DNA of 64,000 nt from Anoplopoma fimbria (lineage: Eukaryota; Chordata; Actinopteri; Perciformes; Anoplopomatidae). The position numbers and the translations under genes are program-made. The stretch spans positions 7,833,512 to 7,897,511 of the forward strand of contig NC_072460.1 in the NCBI RefSeq assembly GCF_027596085.1, in the 5' to 3' direction. A model generated the notes under the pieces. That model was given only the letters and a program-made list of their open reading frames with translations, did not search any database and was not told the DNA's origin. Of the stretch, positions 11,981-23,564 are shown piece by piece (positions within the stretch are counted from its first letter, which is position 1; every line of letters begins with the position of its first letter).

Positions 11981-14074
11981 CATTTGTCACTTTGGGAGAA
12001 ATTTGTTTCCACGAAATCGGATAGAAAAACTATCTACCAGCTAACAACAGTTATAAGAAATAGAAAAGAGAAAAGGAAAGATAAGATGAAGGATGGAGTG
12101 CTTAAGAATATTGAATTGTTAAAGATATAGTAAGTAGGAGTCTAAAGATAAGGGGCAAAACAAGGACACAGGCCCAATGAGGACATCAGCTTTGACTGGG
12201 GATTAGAGAACGAGTAAAGACTGGGGACCGAGGGACAAATAATGAGAAATATATGGATTGGGAAAAGTCAAAGACAGAGAGAGATAAGGAGAGTGTGTTA
12301 TTTATTACCATCTCAGGGAGATTGAGAGTGAGAGGACAACTGTCTCATTACACGGTCAAGAACCGATCATGCAATTTGCCTACAGCTTAATCCTTGGTAA
12401 ATTGAACTCAAGAGGTTGAATTTTTGTGAGGCTCTGGTGCAAGACATTCAGTGCAAAAAATGAGTGACTGAGTCCCAGAACCAAAGTGACAACCTGGTCT
12501 GTGACAGACCTAGAAACAGGGAAAACAAGGGTGAAAACTTTGTCACATTTCTATTGCCACAATGCTGTCTCGTTAATCTGCCGGCAAAAGACTTGATGAG
12601 TGAATTAAGCATTGTAATTATCTGAATGGAGGATGTTCTGCAGCTCACCTGTACAGGATGAGCTCAGTTTCAAGGGCATGTGCTAGAACCCCCCCCCTCC
12701 TTCCAGAATACTGTCATTCATGTGATCTGACTCGACAAGAGATGCGCTCAGTTTAACAAGATTTGATTAAATTCCCCAAAGAGAAAGGGTTAAAGGGGAA
12801 GTGGATTTCATGCACACAGATGCATGATTTGTACTGCGCTGCACTAGTGGCCCAAACTGCAGATACAGTGTTTGAAAGAGATTGGCTCAGGGTAAGTTAA
12901 GAAACTGCATTACTGACAGCAGCTCACTTGTTCTGGGGAAACGGGTCCAATGGACGGGAGACAACAATAGATTTTACCAAATGTATAGTGTTGATGCACA
13001 TGTATCATTGGCCAAACCGACTAAAAGGTAGTGATATGATTTCGTTGCCTGGGTGACCCGTTGCAAAAAGCCATGTTTCCAATGTCAATGTCAAGAGACT
13101 TTTGAAATGTCGCCAAAAAAAGAAACGTTTTCCTCAACTGATTAAGAGAAATCAAACTTGGCTACAGTGTAGTTTGGTAAGAAGTTGGGAGTTAGCTATA
13201 GGCCACACATGGCTGTATTCTGCCAGTTAACAAAGAAGAGGTTGCGAACTGGAAACAACACAAGTCACCATGGCCATCTAACCATCTATATGAGGAAAAT
13301 GGAGAGAGGTCTTCAGGAATTTGTTATGGGCAGATTTTTATTGGTCTTTCATGTCAGCTATTATTGGCCATGGTATATGCTGTCCGACAGCAGAAACAGC
13401 TGATCAGTCATTTGAGTTAAATGTTCACTACGTCAGAATATATTTGGCAAAGGCGTTTCAACTCTTTTTCGAAAAGGCAAAAAACACCTCAAGTTAGCAT
13501 TAAAAACCTTTCTTGTTCGCAATTGAAAAAGGTTTATCTTATTATTTCCATGAGGTTTTTCTAATTCAAAACTTCAAAATGACCATCAAAAATATGAGAA
13601 TGGAAACACGACTATTGATGCATGTGATTAGGAGTTCACCTGGAGCTGGACAAGGGGTTAGATACTCCCCAACACAGCATGTAGTTTCAGGTTTCTAGGG
13701 AAACATGCAGTACATCTAAAAGTGAAAACTAAACCCGCTTGGAAACCAATAACTGCACACACGACCTTTGATGACCCTGATTCAATGAATTCCCACAGGA
13801 GCTGAGGGCCCAAAACTAATACGATGTGGTATTGATCAAAATCCTCCCTGCTGTTAGTCATGCCTAAGAGTGATTACAGGCCATGCAAGGCTAAAATCAT
13901 CCTGGAACAAGAAGCAATAAAGGGAGTTAGTCCAGTTTTTGACTCACTTCTGACAAAAAGGTGTCATTGTGCCATGCCCAGACTGTCCTTTTCCACCTGT
14001 AAATCTTGTTAGTCCCAGATCCTTGCACCATTTTATCACACTACCAAGTGAAAGCACACATTTTGCAATGGTCC
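11981..14074. other. non-coding stretch, nothing recognised
   Basis: No exons or defined repeats recognised. Some purine-rich stretches (12060-12300) and short frames only. Confidence 0.5.
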
Positions 14075-14083
14075 ACCTAACAA

Positions 14084-14476
14084 ATGCATTTTTCTGTATC
14101 GCAGCACATCCAGATTGACAGTTTTGCATTTACACACAATAATCAATCTTACTTGTGTACACATATTTCAGTGGGTTACATGGAGTCCCCTGCCCTCTCT
14201 TCAGCAGTACTGCATGACATTTTGGAAGGAATTCATTCTTCGTGTGACAGGGTACTTGTACCATTAAAAAAAAGTCCAAACAAACAGCAAATTATGTCTT
14301 TAGGCTATGTTCTCTATAAAAATGGGAAACAGCTCACCTCCCAGAGAATCAAGGCCGTTTTAAAAGCTCCAAAACCCCTCACCAAGAAACAAATGATGGC
14401 TTTTCACAGCCTGACAGGCTCCTTTAGACAGTTGCTTACTGAAATTGCTGAGGTCTCTACAGAGCTCGACCCATGA
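14084..14476 (+). pseudogene. endogenous retrovirus pol remnant (reverse transcriptase)
   Basis: A 130-codon frame whose residues resemble the reverse transcriptase of class I (gamma/epsilon-like) endogenous retroviruses. It has a palm-type stretch with GYMESPAL at about residues 31-38. After a break it has the connection-type stretch SLGYVLYKNGKQL at about residues 72-84, then KAPKPLTKKQM and FHSLTGSFRQ. The segment that should hold the catalytic YxDD box, between residues about 60 and 65, is missing. No gag, integrase, env or LTR is visible nearby. It is a dead fragment. A Ty3-like LTR element is a less likely alternative. Confidence 0.65.
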
Positions 14477-14499
14477 CCATGGACAAAGACCCACTGACA

Positions 14500-16470
14500 C
14501 TTAACACTGGACTGAAGATGGATTGATCACAAGACTAAAATGAGCGTCGACAACAGCCCCGACTCTGGGTCTGCCTGGCCTAACCCAGCCATTCACACAG
14601 ACTGTATGTGAGACAGATAGATTCATGTCATCAGTTTTGTTAAAGAAACAAGGAGGACATCTGAGATCAGTGGCGTCCTTCTCTTCCATAATCTATTAGC
14701 TGATGCACTGAACTAAACCCAGCAACTCTTTTTTACCATCAGAAGCAGATGGTGGGCTGCGGGAATGCCTTATGGCAATTGCAGAAGATTTACCGTTTGA
14801 TCAGAAAGCAACGGCGTTACAAAATGCCGCGCTCATTCTCTATGTAGAATTCTGAGAGACACTATTCCAAGGTGGGGAATCCCGAGGAACAACAGATGTG
14901 ACAATGGCACACAAATAAATCACACTATTCAGCAGATGTCAGAATGTCTGGGAATGTATTTGAGAACCCTCTGTGCCTTTCACCCACAGGGTGGGCAGAA
15001 GAAAGAGAGAGAAAAAAATGAATAGTGTGAAGAAACAGGGCTTAATTGACCCTTCACGTAATCCCACCCTAGAACACATTCTGGCCTATTTAGCCTAGCA
15101 TCGGCCAGCTCTGACTCTCAAATTCCATTCAGATTTTATTCATTTTCGGGCTGGTTTACAGGGATACAACACCTGATGAACTACCCTCAAGTTATACTGT
15201 TTACTTACAGCTGCTCATTTGCATGTAGGTCATATCGCCCACCCCTGACAATGACTTGCGTGCTCGCCAATACCTGAGCCAGCATTTGGGGCTGTACTGA
15301 AGGCATTTTCGATACTAGTATAGTACAGTAGTATAGTAGTACTTTTCTTGTGTGCTAATGTTATTTTTTCTTTGTAAATAATCTAAATACTTTTTCCACA
15401 AATTGCCGCTGTGTCCAATAAATAGCAGTGGTTTCTATAAAGCCCATGGAGGCTACAAAATTCAGTACAACCCAGAATTCAAACATATTTTGATATACCT
15501 AGAGCCTCGCTGGGGCTTAGACAGCAGTGGAGTCATTACAATCAGAAGGGGTTGCAGTGTTAATAATGTTCTCACCAAACTTTATGGCACGTTGCTTAAA
15601 AATAGGTACTTGGTGGAGCTTGAGGAAAAGGTCAGCTGCTTGAAATGAATTAGTTTGTTCGGCCGACCACATCTGAAGGCGAAAGTGATTTTACCTGAGA
15701 AACCAGTGTTCCTTCACAGAGAGAGGCACAAGATCCAATGAACTGTACAAGTGGACATTGACTGTTCACTCAATATACGAGAAGTGATAGAAGTTGCAAA
15801 CCTGGCAGTTAGATTGTTGTATTTTCAAATGTTACACAAGTTGTTGGATGAAGGCTTCATCTCCAACAAATACTGTATTCTCCATGTGGTGGAAGCCGAT
15901 TTATGTATTGACCCCTTTAGGATGGTCTATATCCTCAGCAAGTACATGGATATCTGCTGTCCAACACTACAGGAAGGTATCAATGACCTGTTGAGTTGTT
16001 GCCTTACTGCCTCCAACTTCATCTGTTTGTCTGTCCAACTCTAGAGAGGGTAAAAGTGTTGGACAGATAGACAGTCAGTCAGTGGGGCAACAAGTCTACC
16101 GCAAATGAAATAAGCCCAGAAGTGCAGGGCATAGAGGCAATAGCTCTTAACGTTGATCAAGTGTTTTAGCATAGATTCCTCTCAGTCTGTTACTTATTTC
16201 TCATAATGTTGACAGCTGTGATCGATATCCTACCATAAACAACAAATAACTAGACTTGTCCCTTCACATCACAGAGGAAATGATTGGTCTCTGGCTCAGC
16301 ATTGCGTGTGGAAGCTCGGATCACGCTGTAGCTGTAGCTGTAGCTGTAGCGTCTGAATAATGGACGGGTGCATTAAACAGACCAGAGGTGTTAAGCTAGG
16401 AAGCTGTGTGCCATCATTCCCCTAAACAAGGCAGCTGTTCCCGCCTGGAAGCTGCTTCAGTTTGCACTGT
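14500..16470. other. non-coding stretch with two unidentified plus-strand frames
   Basis: Frames at 15403-15648 (81 codons) and 15751-16044 (97 codons) are close together on the plus strand and have fairly normal amino-acid composition. I do not recognise either. They could be a further decayed part of the retroviral insertion near 14.1-14.5 kb, or chance. No splice signals or start context persuade me of a gene. Confidence 0.3.
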
Positions 16471-16477
16471 GTTGTTG

Positions 16478-16508
<31 letters not shown>

Positions 16509-16509
16509 G
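16471..16509. repeat. (GTT)n microsatellite
   Basis: TTG/GTT trinucleotide run of about 39 bp. A short GTAGCT hexamer run lies 150 bp upstream (about 16327-16350). Confidence 0.95.
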
Positions 16510-18410
16510 GAAGCCTGTTGTGATTCCATCCTCAGGGGCTTTTGGCCACAGTTTCAGTGCAAGTGATTAATTCCTGCTATGGCATTACATAACACTATTG
16601 GTACAGATGCAGCTGATGTACTGGTCCCACTTGATGTGCTGCATGCAACAGTGAATGAATGCTGCACTGCTGCTCTGATGTGTGTTAGATGTTGAGACAC
16701 ATTCTAATCTATTTTAGTGTCCCATTGTTTAAAGGTTGTTCCAGCGCCAATGAGGAAATCTTACCTTTAATCCCTAAATTATTTAACTTATATCTGTATA
16801 CACCTACACAAAGCCACATTTTATAATGTCTAGCGCCAAAAAGAGCAAAGTTTTGCACACCAGTAGGTCCACAGGTACGTAGGAGAATACCAAGGGTAGA
16901 CAAAATAGAACAAATAACGCCCGCACACTGTCTTCTTCACTTGCATTAGGGGTATTTGGTGACAACGTTTCAGTACACAGATCTGTTCATCAGGTTCACC
17001 TGTAACCTGATGAGTTTTTTTGTTGTATTATGTCTACTGCTGAAATTGAAGGTGCCATACCATACACATACACACAACAGTCTCCCAGTGGATACTGGTT
17101 ACCCAGTGTGCGGTGAATCTGTTTGACCTGGTTACAGACTGTAGAAAAAGATGGACATATAGTCAGTGATGTCCCCTGTTGGTTTTATGGGCATGTTTCA
17201 GATCCTGGAGCTTGGGTTTCCCTCTTGACCCGAGGTTGTGAATTGCAGGTAAGCTCGAGACGTGTTGAGGTGGAGCGACCAAGCAGCCAATTAAGTGTCT
17301 TGTTGTACTGTTTCACTTAATATTAGCTGGTTGTTTTTTATTGTTAAGATTTCAAAGAGATTGCAAAGAAAATGTTTTGTTTTTTGGTGAATGTAAAGTG
17401 TTAACCGTAGACTATGAAATATTGACGTAGCCTCTGTGAAGAGCCATTGTGAAGCTTAAAGTGGGCGGCTCTGGCCTTCTCCATCTTGGCAGTGACGACA
17501 CAGCCTATCTGCTAAAATCGGCAAAGAGGTGGATGTCTGTGGAGCTGAGGCGGCCCGGGTGACGCACCAGAGGAGTCAGCTAGCAGCTAGCGACCTGATG
17601 CTGCACCCACCTGTCACTTAAAGTGGCCACGCCCTTAATGATGCCTAATTTTAACCCAACCCAGTCCAGTTGTCATGAACGTGGATATTAGTTTATATAT
17701 AGTTATGGAGACCAAAACAGTTTTTTGTACCAGGAAGTAAATGTGTTTTTGCTGTAAAGCAGCATTTTTTGCAGAGGGTGCCGCTTGGTATCCTCCGGTA
17801 ATTTAGAAGAGGCAACCTACCCCCGTGAGGTAAAACTCGCCCCAGCAAGTTCCTTACCAATGGCAGTTGGGAGCTAAAATAAAGCCTGGCCTCTCTTTGG
17901 CCCTCTCTCTTGATTTCTAAGAAACTAGTGTACGCTGTGGGCTCTTGCACCATAGATCCCTTACTGGATCTGTGTGGGTGTCAAACAACCAAGACAAGAA
18001 AAGCCAAAGTCAAAATGAACAGCATGAGTGTGTAATTGCCACCCAAGATGGAATCAAAAAGCCAGCTGTTAGCTTAAACAAGAGAGCAGTAGCTGGGTGC
18101 AGGGACTATGAAAGGAGGAGGAATTCTTCATTATCACGGGGGTTAGGGGTGTTCTTATTCTACTCCTTCAAGGCTCCTCTGACTCCTCTGTGTACTGCTT
18201 CTCTGATACAGTTGAAAAAGGGAGCATTGTCTAACCTAAGATTCCACCTTCCAATTTTAGTTTTAATGATGTATTTTAAGCTGTTAAAAGCTATTGTTAG
18301 TTGTAAGATAATTGCTCATAATTCATCGACAATATCTATTTTAAATTGATCTTCTTTTAAATAACTGGTTTATTCAAAATGTTCACCAAAATTCCATTTT
18401 ACAAGATTCC
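16510..18410. other. non-coding stretch, nothing firm
   Basis: No recognisable exon. A piece at 17400-17545 (AAAGTGGGCGGCTCTGGCCT) resembles dispersed fish repeats. A 134-codon frame at 17945-18349 has no recognisable domain. Confidence 0.45.
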
Positions 18411-18548
18411 ATTTGTGCCCTGTGATAGGCTGGCAACCTGTCCAGGTGAACCCTGCCTACGCCCATTGACAGCTGAGATCGGCTCCAGCACCCCCGCGAC
18501 CCTTAACTGGATAAGTGGTTACGGAAAATGAACGAATGAATGAATGAA
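18411..18548 (+). repeat. dispersed repeat tail ending in (GAAT)n
   Basis: The segment reads CTGTGATAGGCTGGCAACCT and continues GTCCAGGTGAACCCTGCCT, then ends in a short GAATGAATGAATGAA array. This is a widespread fish interspersed sequence, probably the 3' tail of a LINE or SINE. Confidence 0.7.
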
Positions 18549-21500
18549 GATTTCTTTAGCAACTGACATAACTGACATTCGCCCAGGACTCATTTTCACT
18601 GAACAGAGCCTGAACGCATCATAATGTAACTGATAAAAACCTCTGTATTGATGCATATTTTGACTGAATATTGGCCGATATTGATCATCAGTAAAACTTT
18701 ATATCACACTATGATGGGTAAACTGTGTAATAATCCACGGTTTACATGCCTGCCGAAGCGACAAGGATCTGTTACACCTCTAGTGGCTAGATGGAACATT
18801 TCAGTATTTCACCCAACATTCATATGATCCCTCACATCACTGATGTTATCAGTGATTTCAGGATGGAATACCCTCTCTCTTGCTTGTCTCTTTAGTTAAG
18901 GAGAATGTCGGAGCTGATGTTTGTGATGTGTCATGGTATAGGGCAGGTGCTTTGAGTAGCGTGGTGATCAAATAACCAGACCTGAGGAAAGCAGATGCAG
19001 CTCCTTCTTTAGTTTAGTGACTCATGCATGCACATGTATCATGAGAGGTTTGCTGTTCCAGACATGAAAGGCAGCAGGTCATTGAGTACAGTGGTCTCTG
19101 GTTAACCTGTTTAACAGCTTCCGGGCTGACTGGAGCTCCATAATGCAGTCCCAGTGGGCCCTACAGAAGAAAAAACCTAGAAGAGAGCCGTGACTGCTGA
19201 TATGCAGTGATACACATCAACAAGAGGAAATGGGAGCGGACGTATCATCATGGACTGCATTGCAGACTGAGCTGTTCGACCCAGCATTATCCATAGACCG
19301 CTATTAATAGGTCAGTGCCCAGTCAGCAAAATGTACACACAGGAAGGTATCTCCAAACCAGTCCCCACACACAGCTACAGTCCCACACAGGCTCATAAAT
19401 AGTTGGGAACAGCGTGGGGATCAATACACAGGATGACTCAGATTGCTCAGAGTACGGCCGCTACAGCTCCAAACAGCCCCTAATGCCCCCAAACCATATA
19501 TATCCTCTGAGATGTAATACTCCAGCTCTGTAATCACCTACCAGCGCTGCACAGGGCAAGCCAAGGACAGAGGAATGTTTAAGTGCCTTGTCACTTTAGG
19601 AAAAAAAAGAAAAAATCCTTCAAAGCATAAAGGGGGCCGAGCCATTACCACCAGCAACACACAGTGTCACCTATACCATGAATCAAGGGAGAGTCGTGAA
19701 GGATGAGCACTCAGTCTGGTTTTTAAATTGTCTCATCAAATAACTTTTTTCATAAAACCCTGAATCACTACGTCCATCTTAGATTCTTTCAAAGGGTAAC
19801 AACGGCACATGCTAACGAGCGTGGAGGAGATGGAAGCGGCCAGCAGCGTGAGGTTATTGTGAGACCTACAGACACATCAACTCTTATATTGTCATATTTC
19901 TTAAGTCAATATGAAAAACGTTGAGCTAACCGCTGTTGGAAAACACTCTAGTAGCTTCTGTGTCGACTGAAAATGTTGTCGGCAGGACTGATACACCTTC
20001 AGTTACCGATTGGTTCTTGCAAAACAAACGAAAACTATGATTATGAAACATCGATGTTGATGCTGGATGTTGGAAAGCAGATGATACAAACTGGATCGCT
20101 GCCTTAAGAAGTTGAATTATACCCAGGATGTATGAAAAATTTGGAATATTTCAAAGTAATTTGAAATATTTCAACATATTTCAACAAACATTTATGTTTA
20201 TGTCACACCCACTTCCCAAATAAAGCTTCAGTCCCCCTTCACAGAGAGGGGGTTATCACACTGAAAGCTACTAAGAAACATTGCAATTTAGTATAAGACT
20301 TCCATAAAGGTGGAAGAATTGAAAGAAAGAGTGGTCAAAATTGATGCAGCAGGTACCGACTCTTTCTCCCTAGTACGGGTCAAACTCCAAAAACACTGAA
20401 TCCATTTCCCATAATGCAACTTCACAGTGTCCCTCTCTGCCTGGTAAACAACCAGGTTCTACAAACTTCATTTATAAAAATGTGTTGTTCCCGAGCCCAA
20501 TATGAATTAAGGCTTATTTTCTCCCATTTTACCAAAGCTCCTCCAGAACCACAAACACACTACACATTATACAGATGTTTTTCACAGGGTGAGTGGTACA
20601 AACCAGGAAAAGTAATTTGATTTAGGGGCATAAGATTGAAAACAAAATACAAACACGACTGTCCCAGACCTCCTTTTCTCTCTCTTAGATGGCGAGGAGG
20701 AAAAAAGAGAGGAAATAACACTTAGGTTAGTTTACTTGTACACTTTGTTCTTTGAGTCTCTCCTCTGTAGCAATGAGCCCCGCTAGCAGGTAAGCATTCT
20801 TCTGGAAACCCTCCACATACACATAGATATATAATAATATATATCCTGACTGACAGATATGGAAAGACATACTGGTTTGTCTGCTGAATGTACAATTTAG
20901 TTTGCATCAAGAGGTTTCTGAAGGTCAATCTTAACATTGTCATTTTTGATTAAAACAATATTTTGTCACAATTCCCGGTCATAAAACCATAGTCATAGTA
21001 CAAACCTTTCTGGAAAATAAGAAAGGTCTCTCACAGAAATGCTTTCTTGTCAGGATGGATTGGCTTCTGAGAATAGCATTGGACCATTAGAGTCAATTTA
21101 GGTTGAAGGATTCCAATACAAACTGTGCAACGTGTTCTAATGTGCAATCAACCAACATCATATGCATTATGTGAGAGGAGGATGTCACTCAATACAGCAG
21201 GCACCAGCCTGATAGAATGCTTAAATCACACACCGCTGTAACAATGCAAGCTTTACACACAGATCTGCACCCCAACAGCCAGCCTCACTGGTTAGCAGGT
21301 GCAGCCTCTGAGTGGACTGCCAAGCAGACAGCCTTTCCAGGGCTACGATACAGTGAGGGAAGCCAGCCAGGAGCGGGCACTAGCCACGCTAGCGCTGCTA
21401 GCGAGATGCTGGCACACAATACCTGCCTGCAACGCATGACACGACGTGGATTGATCACACATTCTGATCATGACGGGAGATAGATCTCTCCCACACGCAC

Positions 21501-21650
21501 ACGCACAAACATCTAGTCCAGGCCAGGACACGCTCGTCCAAATCCATTGTCTCCGGCTTTAGCGTGGAAACACAGACAGATTGATGAAAAGATGGATGGA
21601 TGGATGGAAGGATAGATGGATGGATGGAATAAAGCAGAGGTAGATAGCTC
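18549..21650. other. non-coding stretch, nothing recognised
   Basis: No exon, RNA gene or clear transposon found on either strand. Confidence 0.45.
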
Positions 21651-22440
21651 ACCGGTTTGCCCTGTTCCTTTTCTCTCCCCCTCTTTCAGCACATTATCCA
21701 GGCTAAGTGTGCATTTGTTTGTGTGTGTGTATGTGTGTGTGGTGAGCCGGCAAGGAGACACACTGCTACATCCCCTCCTCTTCCTCTCTCTGACGATGCC
21801 TCCCTCTTTCTCTCTCCTCCCTGGCTTTTATTTAATTATTTCCTCTCTCTCCCTCTCTCTCTCTCCTCACAGCTGATGGAGTCGCCTTGCTTTCCTCAAG
21901 GCTGTTTCATTCTCTCTCTGTCTGTTCCTCCCGTCTTCTTGTAATCCTCGATGAAGTCGTCTCAATGGGTTTTTTTGCCGAGACAAAAATAGAAGAGCAA
22001 AGAAAAAAAAATGCAGTGCCTGCCTTGTATATTAAGAGCTGATATCTGCACAGTACAATGCTCCCCCTCTCTCTCTCTCCCTCTCTCTCACTTTCCCACT
22101 GTGTCCCTCGCCCGCCTCTGTGCCTTGTGTGATGCAGCAGCACTGTAGGCTCCTCCCAGGAGAGACAGCGGTGCCACACAGCTGAGAGAAAGAGAGGGGG
22201 ATGCTGGGAAAGCGTGTGGCAGTGGGAGGGGGAAGGGGAGGGTGGGGCTGTGGGGTGGATGAGCGGTGCTTGGTGGTCGGGGGTGGTGATGGTTTTGGGG
22301 GGGGGGTACTGGGGGCTCTGCCGGAGAATCCGGTGCAAGGCATGTGCTGAGCGCATCATCCAGGATTTGAAAACCTCCCACCCTCCATCGTTCTCTCTCT
22401 CTCCACACAGAGGGGGGTCTGTTCACTCACACAAACACAC
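21650..22440. other. low-complexity, GC-skewed region with G-runs
   Basis: Pyrimidine-rich (21660-21935) and then G-rich (22190-22330) sequence. The plus strand at 22275-22315 has several runs of five or more G separated by short spacers, so it could form a G-quadruplex. Open frames here on both strands (Ser/Pro/Leu- or Arg/Glu-rich) are compositional artefacts. If prkcz extends to the left, the region lies inside its intron and could hold a regulatory element or internal promoter. The sequence alone does not prove this. Confidence 0.4.
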
Positions 22441-23129
22441 ACACTTACACTTCAAGGCTTGAAAAAAGAAATGTGATAAGCAAGCTGCTTTCAAGCGGAG
22501 CCTTGTCCATAGTTGTCAACTCTACCATTTGATCAGGCATTTAAGGACATCTTTATTTTTCAAGCAGTTGACATTAAAAAGAATCAATGATAAAAAATAT
22601 TGCATTTTGGTAATAGAATAGAAAATGAATTGTGACTATAAAGGCCTGAATAGGGGTCTTGCACCACAGGTCATTTCTTTTTAAAATGAAGCGTTTGCCC
22701 AACAGGAGTTCAGCCATTATGGATTGTTGCGTTAATTGTAACTTTCCTCACAAGTTTGATGCCTTTAAGGTGCTAAGAAATGTATTTTCAACTAGTTCAT
22801 ATTTTTGATTTGATATTGCCATTGGGCTTGGGCGTGGCACATCGACTCTAAAGCGCCTCTAATTACTTTTAGCCTTCAAACGCATTTTTGACACCCTTGG
22901 TATCCTCTTCAACATACGAAACTTAGCGCACACATAAGAACCTTGCAAGAAAATTGCAAAAATGGACAGTAATTGTGTTACTGCACATTTTTCAAGCTTC
23001 GTAGCGCCCCAAACGCGTAGCAAGCCTTGGTCGGGATAGAGCTGAATTTGATACAACCATTGCTTTCATATTTCACATTGGCTTTCAGTAACTCAGCCCA
23101 ACAGGAAGTCTGCCATTTTTTATTCTGTG

Positions 23130-23560
23130 CGTTTTTCCAGGTAGCAACCTCTGCTTCTGAAAAGTGAAGCCAATGTGGAAGTGTCTTAAACCTGTATTAT
23201 TTCTAATGTCCATCAGGGGGCGACTCCTCTGGTCGTATAGAAGTCTATGAGAAAATGACTCTACTTCTCTCTTGATTTATTCCCCCAGTAAACATTGTAA
23301 ACCTGAGTTTATGGTCTCAATCTCTAGTTTCAATTCTTCTTCAATACAGCATGATGTTCATTTAGAGTCAAATAGACCATAAAGCAGGGTATGCTTTAGG
23401 GCGGGGCTACCTTGTGATTGACAGCTGGCTACCACTACTGCCGTATACTTCCTCACATCAGCCCAAATATCATCACTTCCGTTCACTGGTTGCAAAAAAA
23501 GATGGTGATGGCTGTGCCAAACTGCTTCAAAACAGCAGTCCACAAACCAATGGACAACGT
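23130..23560 (-). repeat. interspersed repeat family F1, copy 2 (inverted)
   Basis: Reverse complement of the family at 7675, 34650 and 47257. It includes the shared AGTCAAATAGACCATAAAGC landmark and the AACAGCAGTCCACAAACCAA block, which matches the 5' part of the copy at 47257. It directly abuts the LINE that follows. Confidence 0.85.
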
Positions 23561-23564
23561 CCTC

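Noticed and set aside
17945..18349. 134-codon plus-strand frame
   Set aside because: No recognisable domain. The downstream part is AT-rich, and a dispersed repeat follows directly.
21907..22426. Overlapping Pro/Ser-rich and Arg/Glu-rich frames
   Set aside because: Low-complexity composition on both strands, with no homology or splice signals.
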